Shown here piece after piece: positions 1 to 6,347 of a stretch of 12,436 nucleotides of DNA. Position numbers and translations under genes: made by a program. Below the pieces are notes generated by a model. The model searched no databases, was not told the origin of the DNA, and saw only the letters and a program-made list of their open reading frames with translations. The stretch is from an uncultured Prevotellaceae bacterium (GTDB taxonomy: Bacteria; Bacteroidota; Bacteroidia; Bacteroidales; Bacteroidaceae): assembly GCA_946539475.1 (NCBI GenBank), contig CAMNHM010000077.1, forward strand, positions 1-12,436, in the 5' to 3' direction. The number at the start of each line of letters is the position of its first letter. Within the stretch, counting starts at the first letter, position 1.

Positions 1-233
1 ACGAAGAGGCCTGGGGACTGAAGAAACTGGCTTACCAGATTGAGAAGAAGACCAGTGGGTTCTATTTCCTGTTGGAATTCGAGGCTGAGCCAGTTATTGT
101 CAAGACACTTGAGACTGCCTATCGTCGTGACGAGAAGGTGATTCGCTTCCAGACGGTGAAGCTCGACAAGTATGCTGCCGAGTATGCCGAGAAGCGTCGT
201 AAGAAGTATCAGACTAAAGAAGAGGAGGCTTAA
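1..233 (+). CDS. rpsF: 30S ribosomal protein bS6 (C-terminal part; gene starts before the window)
   Basis: Reading from position 3 gives 76 codons ending in TAA at 231-233; the start lies left of the window. The protein is a primary 16S rRNA-binding protein that sits on the 30S platform as a heterodimer with bS18. Visible family features are W-G-x-K-K-L-A-Y near the left edge, the pattern Y-F-L-L-E-F in the following strand, and D-E-K-V-I-R-F in the last core strand, followed by a basic helix and a short acidic tail T-K-E-E-E-A. It is followed after 3 bases by rpsR, the usual partner. The Glu codons of the tail create an AGGAGG at 223-228, 8 bases before the rpsR start. Identification is by motif and context and is firm; only the missing N-terminus is unknown. 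Confidence 0.95.
   Translation, partial: EEAWGLKKLAYQIEKKTSGFYFLLEFEAEPVIVKTLETAYRRDEKVIRFQTVKLDKYAAEYAEKRRKKYQTKEEEA
223..228 (+). promoter_or_regulatory. Shine-Dalgarno-like AGGAGG before rpsR
   Basis: AGGAGG ends 8 bases before the rpsR ATG at 237. It lies inside the Glu-Glu-Ala codons at the end of rpsF, so the protein sequence alone could explain it. Bacteroidota ribosomes generally hide their anti-Shine-Dalgarno tail in a pocket made by bS21, bS18 and bS6, so such a site is notable ahead of the gene for bS18. Function is inferred. Confidence 0.4.
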
Positions 234-236
234 ATC

Positions 237-503
237 ATGGCAGAACAATCAGAAATCCGTTATCTCACTGCTCCTTCGATTGACACGAAGAAGAAGAAGT
301 ATTGCCGTTTCAAGAAGAGCGGTATCAAGTACATCGACTACAAGGATCCCGAGTTCCTGAAGAAGTTCCTCAACGAGCAGGGTAAGATCCTTCCCCGTCG
401 CATCACTGGCACATCGCTGAAGTTCCAGCGTCGCGTGGCTCAGGCCGTTAAGCGCGCCCGCCAGATCGCTCTGCTGCCTTACGTAACCGACATGATGAAG
501 TAA
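237..503 (+). CDS. rpsR: 30S ribosomal protein bS18
   Basis: This 88-residue protein is a full-length bS18, the 30S platform protein that pairs with bS6 and helps form the mRNA exit channel. The conserved core is visible: a Y-C-R-F-K-K segment near residues 22-27, I-D-Y-K-D at about 33-37, [19 protein letters not shown] over about 41-59, and the basic helix [13 protein letters not shown] near the C-terminus. The ATG at 237 follows the rpsF stop by 3 bases and gives the normal family length, with no plausible alternative start. In Bacteroidota, bS18 is one of the proteins reported to sequester the 16S rRNA 3' tail. It lies between rpsF and rplI in the usual ribosomal operon. Confidence 0.97.
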   Translation: MAEQSEIRYLTAPSIDTKKKKYCRFKKSGIKYIDYKDPEFLKKFLNEQGKILPRRITGTSLKFQRRVAQAVKRARQIALLPYVTDMMK

Positions 504-507
504 AACC

Positions 508-516
508 TAAGGAGGA
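508..516 (+). promoter_or_regulatory. Strong Shine-Dalgarno sequence before rplI
   Basis: TAAGGAGGA lies in the non-coding 22-base spacer between rpsR and rplI, ending 9 bases before the rplI ATG. AAGGAGG is a 7-base perfect match to the canonical 16S anti-Shine-Dalgarno CCUCCUU. Unlike the sites before rpsR and rnfG it is not imposed by an overlapping coding sequence. Most starts in this window (rnfA, rnfB, rnfC, the rseC-like gene, the acidic ORF, clc) lack any such element. Confidence 0.7.
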
Positions 517-525
517 CGCAAGACT

Positions 526-1080
526 ATGGAATTGATTTTGAAAGAAGATATTATCGGTCTGGGTTATAAGAACGATATTGTGAACGTGAAGTCTGGCTAT
601 GGCCGTAACTACCTGATCCCCCAGGGTCTGGCAGTCATCGCATCAGAGTCGGCTAAGAAAGTACTTGCTGAGAACCTGAAGCAGCAGGCCCACAAGCTGG
701 CTGCCCAGAAGGCTGCTGCCGAGGAGCGTGGTAATGCTCTGCAGGGCGTGGCTCTGTGCATCGCTGCCAAGGTAAGTGCTACGGGTCAGCTGTATGGCTC
801 GGTGAACGTTGCTACTGTTGCTGAGGAGCTGAAGAAGCTGGGTCACGACATCGACCGTAAGATCATCACCATGCGTGATATCAAGAAGGTTGGTGAGTAT
901 GTTGCTCAGGTTCATTTCCACAAGGAGGTGACTGTCGAGATTCCTGTGACGGTCGTCGCTGAGAACGCTCCTGAGGAGGAGGCTCCCGCAGTGGTTGAGG
1001 AGGCTCCCGCAGCTGTTGAAGAGGCTCCCGTCGAGGAGGCTCCCGTAGCTGAAGAGGAAGAGGCTCCCGCAGCTGAGTAA
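526..1080 (+). CDS. rplI: 50S ribosomal protein bL9 with acidic Ala/Pro/Glu tail
   Basis: The first 146 or so residues are a standard bL9, which binds 23S rRNA near the L1 stalk base and spans the ribosome surface. The N-terminal domain shows L-x-E-D-I-I-G-L-G (5-13) and the signature G-Y-G-R-N-Y-L-I-P-Q-G-L-A (24-36). A long Lys/Ala-rich connecting helix covers about 41-75, and the C-terminal RNA-binding domain about 76-146. Residues 147-184 are an extra tail made almost only of E, A, P and V, with repeated E-E-A-P units encoded by in-frame DNA repeats. bL9 is usually near 150 residues, so this tail is an extension, probably disordered. The ATG at 526 is placed by family alignment and by the Shine-Dalgarno at 508-516. 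It is the last gene of the ribosomal operon. Confidence 0.97.
   Translation: MELILKEDIIGLGYKNDIVNVKSGYGRNYLIPQGLAVIASESAKKVLAENLKQQAHKLAAQKAAAEERGNALQGVALCIAAKVSATGQLYGSVNVATVAEELKKLGHDIDRKIITMRDIKKVGEYVAQVHFHKEVTVEIPVTVVAENAPEEEAPAVVEEAPAAVEEAPVEEAPVAEEEEAPAAE
979..1069 (+). repeat. In-frame GAGGCTCCCG repeats coding the bL9 tail
   Basis: Five identical copies of GAGGCTCCCG begin at 979, 1000, 1021, 1036 and 1060. Spacings are 21, 21, 15 and 24 bases, all multiples of three, so each codes Glu-Ala-Pro. The identical codon use (GAG GCT CCC each time) suggests recent in-frame duplication rather than independent selection of each residue. Confidence 0.8.
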
Positions 1081-1109
1081 GCTTTCAGACGCTATACGCA
1101 TCAAATATA

Positions 1110-1146
1110 AATCCCAGCTACCTTCAGGGTGGCTGGGATTTTTTTT
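1110..1146 (+). terminator. Intrinsic terminator of the ribosomal operon, possibly bidirectional
   Basis: A 13-base stem (1110-1122 with 1128-1140, one G-U pair) closes a 5-base loop TTCAG and runs into eight T at 1139-1146. It starts 29 bases after the rplI stop. Read on the - strand, the same stem is followed by ATTTATATTT, a weaker U-rich run, and the rnf operon ends 27 bases away at 1174, so one hairpin may serve both converging operons. Confidence 0.92.
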
Positions 1147-1162
1147 CGTACCTCGTACCTCG
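1147..1162. repeat. Short tandem heptamer CGTACCT (2.3 copies)
   Basis: CGTACCT is present twice in tandem and followed by CG, directly after the terminator T run and before the rnfA stop. The period of 7 matches that of the long array at 5376-5466, although the unit sequence differs. Confidence 0.6.
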
Positions 1163-1173
1163 AGATAAACCTT

Positions 1174-1776
1174 CTAGTCGAGTCCGAATAGGCGGCTCAG
1201 TCCGCCGTTGACACCCGAGAATCCCATGAATGCAAGGCTCAGCAGTCCGGCTGAGACGAGCACGATGGCCATTCCGCGCATGCCGCGTGGGATGTTGGTC
1301 AGCTCAAGCTGTTCGCGCATACCGGCGAAGACGGTCAGTGCCAGTCCGAAGCCGATGGCTGTTGAGAACGCGTACATGATGCTCTGTGCGAGGTTATAGT
1401 CCTTCTGGATGACGAGGATAGCCACGCCGAGCACGGCGCAGTTGGTGGTGATGAGCGGCAGAAAGATTCCCAATGCCTGATAGAGTGGGGGCGACACCTT
1501 CTTCAGCACGATCTCGACCATCTGCACGAGCGACGCGATGACGAGGATGAAGGCGATGGTCTGAAGGTACTCAAGCCCGTTGGGGGTGAGTATGTAGGTC
1601 TGTACGAGCCATGTGACAAGCGTGGCGAGCGTCAGCACGAAGGCTACTGCCGCCGACATGCCCAGCGAGGTGTCGATCTTCTTCGAGACGCCTAGGAAGG
1701 GGCAGATGCCTAGGAACTGTGCCAGCACGATGTTGTTGACAAAGATGGCACTGATAAATATAAGTAGGTATTCCAT
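1174..1776 (-). CDS. rsxA: Rnf complex subunit A
   Basis: This 200-residue membrane protein is RnfA/RsxA, one of two homologous core subunits of the ion-pumping ferredoxin:NAD+ oxidoreductase. About six hydrophobic segments are visible. Conserved features are F-V-N-N-I-V-L-A-Q-F-L-G-I-C-P-F-L-G at residues 12-29 and L-I-T-T-N-C-A-V-L-G at 108-117. Cys25 and Cys113 lie in the two half-membrane motifs that, with the matching Cys of RnfE, hold an intramembrane [2Fe-2S] cluster in solved Rnf and NQR structures. Length is close to the family norm of about 190-200. It is the last gene of the operon, starting 3 bases after rnfE stops. NqrE is the nearest paralogue, but the RnfB and RnfC neighbours settle the assignment. 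Confidence 0.96.
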   Translation of the reverse strand: MEYLLIFISAIFVNNIVLAQFLGICPFLGVSKKIDTSLGMSAAVAFVLTLATLVTWLVQTYILTPNGLEYLQTIAFILVIASLVQMVEIVLKKVSPPLYQALGIFLPLITTNCAVLGVAILVIQKDYNLAQSIMYAFSTAIGFGLALTVFAGMREQLELTNIPRGMRGMAIVLVSAGLLSLAFMGFSGVNGGLSRLFGLD

Positions 1777-1779
1777 AGT

Positions 1780-2364
1780 TTATGCTTTCTTTAGTTTGTT
1801 CACAATGGCGATGAGGTATCCCAGCGTGATGAACGCTCCCGGTGGCAGGATGAAGAGCAGGATGTTGGTGGTCTCTGGCAGCAGTACGAATCCGAAGACT
1901 GCCCCTGCTCCGAGCAGCTCGCGTACGATGCCCAGCAGTGTCAAGGCTATCGTAAAGCCCAGCCCAATGCCGATGCCGTCGAAGAGTGAGGCCACGGGCG
2001 AGTTCTTCGCAGCGAAGGCCTCGGCACGTCCGAGGATGATGCAGTTGACGACGATCAGCGGGATAAACAGTCCCAGCGCTTTGTCGACGTCGGGCAGGTA
2101 GGCCTTGATGACGAGCTGCAGGATGGTGACAAAGGCTGCTATGACGACGATGAAGACAGGTATGCGCACCTTGTCGGGCGTGAGGTTCTTCAGCAGCGAG
2201 ATGACGAAGTTGGTGCAGATGAGCACCACCATCGTTGCCAGTCCCATCGACAGGCCATTGATGGCTGACGTTGTGGTGGCCAGGGTGGGGCACATGCCCA
2301 GCATCAGGACGAACGTTGGGTTCTCCTTGACGATGCCGTTGCGGATGATATTTGCGTAATTCAT
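1780..2364 (-). CDS. rsxE: Rnf complex subunit E
   Basis: A 194-residue membrane protein, RnfE/RsxE, the inverted partner of RnfA in the membrane core. The N-terminus has the typical N-G-I-V-K-E-N-P-T-F-V-L-M-L-G-M-C-P-T-L-A (9-29), and the second half-membrane motif is V-V-N-C-I-I-L-G-R-A-E-A-F-A (105-118). Cys25 and Cys108 are the expected ligands of the shared [2Fe-2S] cluster. Its ATG overlaps the rnfG stop by four bases (ATGA), which suggests translational coupling. NqrD is the paralogue in Na+-NQR, but no NqrA or NqrF is present here. Confidence 0.96.
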   Translation of the reverse strand: MNYANIIRNGIVKENPTFVLMLGMCPTLATTTSAINGLSMGLATMVVLICTNFVISLLKNLTPDKVRIPVFIVVIAAFVTILQLVIKAYLPDVDKALGLFIPLIVVNCIILGRAEAFAAKNSPVASLFDGIGIGLGFTIALTLLGIVRELLGAGAVFGFVLLPETTNILLFILPPGAFITLGYLIAIVNKLKKA

Positions 2365-2972
2365 AGATCGTTGGCTTTTTGTGAGGCACCCGATGTGGCG
2401 TCGGCGGGTGCCGTTCCTTTATAAGCGTTATAGGCATTTGTGACAGCCAGCAGGAAGGCACGGCTGGTGATGGTCGAGGCAGTGATGGCGTCGACGCGAC
2501 CGCCGTCCTTGCTCACGGTGAGCCCATCAGCAGGGTTCAGGCCCACGATACAGCCCTTTTGCCCCTTTTGAAACCATTGGTCGGCTTTGGCTCCGAGTCC
2601 AGGCGTCTCCTGATGCTCGAGCAGCGTGTAGCCAAGGATCGTACCCTCTGGGTCGAATCCTACGAGTACGCGCAGCGTCCCGCCAAAGCCCATTGTGGCA
2701 CTTTCGACGGCTGCTCCCCGATCGGTGTTGTAGACGACGTATGTCTGCTCCTTGCCCTTGCTGTCCTGTTGGCGCAGGGTGTCGATGCTGCTGACGGTGA
2801 CGTTGCTGCTGGCGAGGACGTTGCGTATGCCGTTCTCCAGCGCCAGTCGCTTTTGCTCAGCTATGGGGGCGGAGGTCATGTGGTTTACGAAGGCCAGCAC
2901 ACCGCCCATGACGACAGCGACAGCCGTGAGCACAACCACCATGTTGACAAGTGATGATTCCAGTTTCTTCAT
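2361..2972 (-). CDS. rnfG: Rnf complex subunit G, covalent FMN carrier
   Basis: A 203-residue protein with one N-terminal membrane anchor (about 10-31) and an extracytoplasmic FMN-binding domain. RnfG carries FMN bound to a Thr through a phosphoester bond made by ApbE and passes electrons across the membrane. The family motif E-T-P-G-L-G-A-K is at 122-129. The flavinylation site reads D-A-I-T-A-S-T-I-T-S at 161-170, where the usual pattern is S/T-G-A-T. The acceptor Thr167 is kept, but the two preceding residues are Ala-Ser rather than Gly-Ala. The tail after about 186 is Ala/Ser/Thr-rich. Its start overlaps the rnfD stop (ATGA) and is preceded by AGGAGGT, and it overlaps rnfE in the same way. 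No apbE lies in the window. Confidence 0.94.
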   Translation of the reverse strand: MKKLESSLVNMVVVLTAVAVVMGGVLAFVNHMTSAPIAEQKRLALENGIRNVLASSNVTVSSIDTLRQQDSKGKEQTYVVYNTDRGAAVESATMGFGGTLRVLVGFDPEGTILGYTLLEHQETPGLGAKADQWFQKGQKGCIVGLNPADGLTVSKDGGRVDAITASTITSRAFLLAVTNAYNAYKGTAPADATSGASQKANDL

Positions 2973-3970
2973 TTCTTTACCTCCTCTCCGAAGCGGCGGG
3001 GCTTCACATAGTTATTGATCAGTGGCGTGAAGGCATTCATGATGAGAATGGCGAACGACATTCCCTCAGGATAGCTGCCCCAGTTGCGGATGACGATTGT
3101 GAGCAGGCCTATGGCGACACCATAGATCAGTTGTCCGCGAGGGGTCATGGGCGAGGTGACATAGTCGGTGGCCATGAAGATGGCTCCCAATAGCAGGCCT
3201 CCGCTGAGGATGACGGTGAGCGGATCGGCATAGGCTGGATTGGCGAGGTGCATGATGCCGCTGAAGACGAATACGGTGGCGACGATTGATACGGGGATGT
3301 GCCAGGTGATGATCCGTTTCCAGAGCATGTAGGCCAATCCGAGTAGCAGTGCCAGCGCACAGATCTCGCCTATGGTGCCGGCGCCACCACCTTGTGAATA
3401 GTCGCCCAGTAGCAGGCTTACGGCATCGGGCAGCTGCGACAGCAGACTGACGTCGCCCGTTTGGATGGCCTGTTTCATCACGGCTAGCGGTGTTGCTCCC
3501 GTGGTGGCATCGGTATAGGCGAGCAGGTTGCCTGGCACGGGCCAGCTGGTCATCTGTGCCGGGAAGGCCACGAGCAGTGCGCAGCGTCCCACGAGTGCTG
3601 GGTTGAAGATGTTGTTGCCCAGTCCTCCAAACGACATCTTGGCAACGCCGATGGCGAAGAGTGCTCCGATGATGATGATCCATATAGGAAGGTTGGAGGG
3701 AAGGTTCATGCCCAGCAGCAGGCCTGTGAGTGCTGCCGATCCGTCGGCGATGGTGTTGTGTGGATTCTTCAGGATCCACTTGTTGATAGCCCACTCGAAG
3801 AAGACACAGGCAGCGACGCTCGTCAGGCAGACGATGGCTGAGCCGATGCCAAAGTACAGGAACGACACCAGCAGGGCAGGCATGAGGGCGATGATGACGC
3901 CTCGCATGTTGCGCTCTACGGAGTCGTTGCCGTGGGCGTGGGGCGATAGTGATACAACTAGTTTGCTCAT
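2969..3970 (-). CDS. rnfD: Rnf complex subunit D, covalent FMN and membrane core
   Basis: A 333-residue polytopic membrane protein, RnfD, homologous to NqrB. It carries a covalently bound FMN and takes part in ion translocation. The conserved loop G-G-L-G-N-N-I-F-N-P-A-L-V-G-R lies at 115-129. The flavinylation motif T-G-A-T is at 157-160, with Thr160 the likely acceptor. F-M-A-T-D-Y-V-T-S-P-M-T-P-R-G occurs at 265-279 and Y-P-E-G-M-S-F-A at 300-307. About nine hydrophobic helices are visible, and the length is near the family norm. The ATG at 3970 overlaps the stop of the 14-codon mini-ORF upstream, and the stop overlaps the rnfG start, so translation may be coupled at both ends. Confidence 0.96.
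   Translation of the reverse strand: MSKLVVSLSPHAHGNDSVERNMRGVIIALMPALLVSFLYFGIGSAIVCLTSVAACVFFEWAINKWILKNPHNTIADGSAALTGLLLGMNLPSNLPIWIIIIGALFAIGVAKMSFGGLGNNIFNPALVGRCALLVAFPAQMTSWPVPGNLLAYTDATTGATPLAVMKQAIQTGDVSLLSQLPDAVSLLLGDYSQGGGAGTIGEICALALLLGLAYMLWKRIITWHIPVSIVATVFVFSGIMHLANPAYADPLTVILSGGLLLGAIFMATDYVTSPMTPRGQLIYGVAIGLLTIVIRNWGSYPEGMSFAILIMNAFTPLINNYVKPRRFGEEVKK
2979..2985 (-). promoter_or_regulatory. Shine-Dalgarno-like AGGAGGT before rnfG
   Basis: On the - strand AGGAGGT ends 6 bases before the rnfG ATG. It is encoded by the Glu-Glu-Val codons near the rnfD C-terminus, so coding constraint may explain it. Together with the ATGA overlap it could aid reinitiation. Evidence for function is weak in a group that mostly ignores such sites. 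Confidence 0.3.
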
Positions 3971-4011
3971 ATTAAGTGGGAATGCTTCATATCGTTTGTT
4001 TCCTGTTTCAT
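3967..4011 (-). CDS. 14-codon mini-ORF bridging rnfC and rnfD (putative)
   Basis: The ATG at 4009-4011 overlaps the rnfC TGA (ATGA), and the TGA at 3967-3969 overlaps the rnfD ATG (ATGA). It codes MKQETNDMKHSHLI. The 37-base gap between rnfC and rnfD is therefore fully covered by a tiny reading frame coupled at both ends, matching the ATGA overlaps at rnfD-rnfG and rnfG-rnfE. It may only pass ribosomes from rnfC to rnfD rather than make a working peptide. The peptide resembles nothing I recognise, and a chance arrangement remains possible. Confidence 0.35.
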   Translation of the reverse strand: MKQETNDMKHSHLI

Positions 4012-5375
4012 TTCTTGCTTGCCCTGCTGCGGATGATGCCCATCACTGTCTGCTTGCCCTCGCGGATATTGTCGAGCAGCGGACGATGTGCAGGGCAGGT
4101 GAACTGGCATGAGCCGCACTCGATACAGCTGACGATGTCTTCGTGCTCGGCCTTCTCCCAGTTCTTGAACGACGAGAGCTTGGCCAGCAGGTAGGGCTCC
4201 AGGCCCATCGGGCAGGCGGCTACGCACTTTGCACAGCGGATGCAGGGCTGCGGCTCCTTGCGGCGGGCGTCTTCGCCAGAGAGGATGGTCACGGCGTTGG
4301 TGCCCTTGCAGATGGGCACGTCTGTCGAGACGAGTGCCTTGCCCATCATTGGCCCGCCTGCCAGCAGCTTGTTGTCGCCCTCAGGCATTCCGCCGCAGAG
4401 GTTGATAAGGTCGCTCATCGGGGTGCCCATGCGTACGAGGAAGTTGGCGGGGTGCTTCAGCTGCTTGCCCGTGACGGTGGTGTAGCGCTCGAAGAGTGGC
4501 TTATGCTTCATCACCGCTTCATAGACGGCAAAGGCGGTGCCAACGTTCTGTACAATGGCTCCCACGTTGACGGGGATGGCTGGAGGGGCAGGCACCTGTC
4601 GGCGTATGACGGCGTCGACCAGCTGCTTCTCGCCGCCCTGGGGATAGCGCTGCTTCAGGGGTACGACCTCGACCTGGTAGTCGGTGTCGCTGAAGGCCTC
4701 GGCACATTTCTTGCTGAGCAGCTCAATGGCCTTGGGCTTGTTGGTCTCGATGCCGATATATCCTGTATTGACTTTTGCGGCTTTCATCAGTAGCTCCAGT
4801 CCTACGATGATCTCGTCGGCATGCTCCATCATCAGGCGGTAGTCGGCGGTGATGTAGGGCTCGCATTCCACGGCATTGATGATGACGCACTCGGCTTTTG
4901 CTGTCGGCGGTGGCGTGAGCTTGATGAACGTGGGGAATCCTGCGCCGCCCATGCCCACAATGCCGGCGTCCTTGACGCGGTTGACGATGATCTCGGGTGT
5001 CAGCTCAGGGTGGTCTTTGACGTGCTCGAGACGGTCGGAGCGGTCGATGTGCTCGTCCCACTCGTCGCCCTCGACGTCGACGATGATGACAGGCTTGCGA
5101 TAGCCAGTGGCATCGATGGCTGTGTCGATCTTTGCCACCGTACCACTGACCGAGGAATAGATGGGTGCTGAGACGAAACTGCCTGCCTCAGCCAGCAGCG
5201 TGCCCACTTTCACCTTGTCGCCACGTTGGACGATGGCACGGGCAGGGGCACCGATGTGCTGCGACAGCGGGAAGATAGCCTGCTTGGGCAGCGGGGCCAC
5301 CTGTGTGGGCACCTCGTGGGTGAGCTTGTTCTCTTCAGGGTGGATGCCACCTATACGGAATGTGCGGATGGACAT
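4008..5375 (-). CDS. rnfC: Rnf complex subunit C, NADH/FMN and 2x[4Fe-4S] subunit
   Basis: A 455-residue cytoplasmic subunit that holds the NAD(H) site and FMN and links soluble electrons to the membrane part. From the N-terminus it shows G-G-I-H-P-E-E-N-K (9-17), a barrel-sandwich-like region with P-L-S-Q-H-I-G-A-P (36-44), and the Rossmann-like glycine loop G-M-G-G-A-G-F-P-T (141-149). N-A-V-E-C-E-P-Y-I-T-A-D follows at 167-178 and R-Y-P-Q-G-G-E-K at 243-250. Two ferredoxin-type clusters are C378, C381, C384, C388 and C417, C420, C423, C427. The frame is open upstream to 5585, but the family N-terminus begins at the ATG at 5375. The extra 70 codons would be translated heptamer repeat plus part of rnfB, so they are excluded. 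It lacks the long C-terminal repeat tail of E. coli RsxC. Confidence 0.95.
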   Translation of the reverse strand: MSIRTFRIGGIHPEENKLTHEVPTQVAPLPKQAIFPLSQHIGAPARAIVQRGDKVKVGTLLAEAGSFVSAPIYSSVSGTVAKIDTAIDATGYRKPVIIVDVEGDEWDEHIDRSDRLEHVKDHPELTPEIIVNRVKDAGIVGMGGAGFPTFIKLTPPPTAKAECVIINAVECEPYITADYRLMMEHADEIIVGLELLMKAAKVNTGYIGIETNKPKAIELLSKKCAEAFSDTDYQVEVVPLKQRYPQGGEKQLVDAVIRRQVPAPPAIPVNVGAIVQNVGTAFAVYEAVMKHKPLFERYTTVTGKQLKHPANFLVRMGTPMSDLINLCGGMPEGDNKLLAGGPMMGKALVSTDVPICKGTNAVTILSGEDARRKEPQPCIRCAKCVAACPMGLEPYLLAKLSSFKNWEKAEHEDIVSCIECGSCQFTCPAHRPLLDNIREGKQTVMGIIRSRASKK

Positions 5376-5466
<91 letters not shown>

Positions 5467-5469
5467 TGG

Positions 5470-6330
5470 CTATGCCTGCTGAGCAGCCTCTGGCGTCGGC
5501 TTAGGGGCAGGGAAGTTGACAGCCTGGATGGCATGTGTAGGACAGGCCTCGACGCACTTGCGGCAGAGGCGGCATTTCTCGGCATCTATGTAGGATAGGT
5601 TCTGCCCGAGCGTGATGGCTTCGAACTTACACTCCTTGACACACTTGCCACAGCCGATGCAGCTCACTTTGCAGGCTTTCATCGAGACGGCGCCCTTGTC
5701 GCGATTCATGCACGAGACATAGACGCGGCGGTTCTTTGGGCCTTTCTTCCGCAGCTCGATGATGTTGCGCGGACAAGCCTTCGCACAGGCACCGCAGGCC
5801 GTACAGCGGTCGTCGTCGACCTCAGGCAGACCTGTCTCAGGATTGATGTGGATGGCGTCGAACTGGCAGGCTGCCACGCAGTCGCCACAGCCCAGACAGC
5901 CGTAGCCGCAGGCCGTCTCGCCGGCACAGCAGGCGTTCATGGCTGCACAGGTGCGCAGCCCGCCATACTCGGCAATGCGGGGGCGGTGCTCGCAGGTGCC
6001 GTTGCAGCGCACGACAGCCACCTTCGGCTCACCATTGGCGATAGCCATTCCCAGCAGGTCGGCCACCTGCGTCATCACCTCGCTGCCTCCTACAGGGCAG
6101 TTGAGCCCGTCGAGACTGCCGGCGTCGGCCCCCTTCACCAGCGCGTCGGCCATACCTCCGCAGCCGGCGAATCCGCAGCCGCCACAGTTGGCTCCTGGCA
6201 GCAGCTCGCTGACCTGGGCAATGCGTGGATCTTCGTACACAGCAAAGCGCTTGGAGCAGGCATAGAGCACGACAGCTGCTATGAGTGCGATGGCTCCAAG
6301 GACGATGACTGCAATTAAGATGAAATTCAT
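5470..6330 (-). CDS. rnfB: Rnf complex subunit B, multi-[4Fe-4S] ferredoxin-accepting subunit
   Basis: A 286-residue protein, RnfB, which receives electrons from ferredoxin. Residues 3-24 form the N-terminal membrane anchor. The Fe-S domain follows with C49, C52, C57 and C78 in the G-A-N-C-G-G-C-G-F-A-G-C context. A Cys-rich stretch (C109, C113, C128, C134, C135, C141) leads into four ferredoxin-like motifs: C145/148/151/155, C176/179/182/186, C224/227/230/234 and C253/256/259/263. This is a long RnfB; the short proteobacterial type has only two such motifs. The first and third motifs have Gln or Lys where Pro often follows the last Cys. The tail is Pro/Ala/Gln-rich. It starts 17 bases after the rseC-like gene, with an A-rich stretch upstream as is common in Bacteroidota. 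Confidence 0.96.
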   Translation of the reverse strand: MNFILIAVIVLGAIALIAAVVLYACSKRFAVYEDPRIAQVSELLPGANCGGCGFAGCGGMADALVKGADAGSLDGLNCPVGGSEVMTQVADLLGMAIANGEPKVAVVRCNGTCEHRPRIAEYGGLRTCAAMNACCAGETACGYGCLGCGDCVAACQFDAIHINPETGLPEVDDDRCTACGACAKACPRNIIELRKKGPKNRRVYVSCMNRDKGAVSMKACKVSCIGCGKCVKECKFEAITLGQNLSYIDAEKCRLCRKCVEACPTHAIQAVNFPAPKPTPEAAQQA

Positions 6331-6347
6331 AGGATCTATACGTTTTT

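Noticed and set aside
1571..2461. Long - strand reading frame of 296 codons
   Set aside because: It is a shadow of rnfA, rnfE and rnfG in another frame, with Arg/His-rich composition and no recognisable family.
4143..4793. + strand reading frame of 216 codons opposite rnfC
   Set aside because: Antisense shadow of a firmly identified gene in GC-rich DNA; no promoter or family match.
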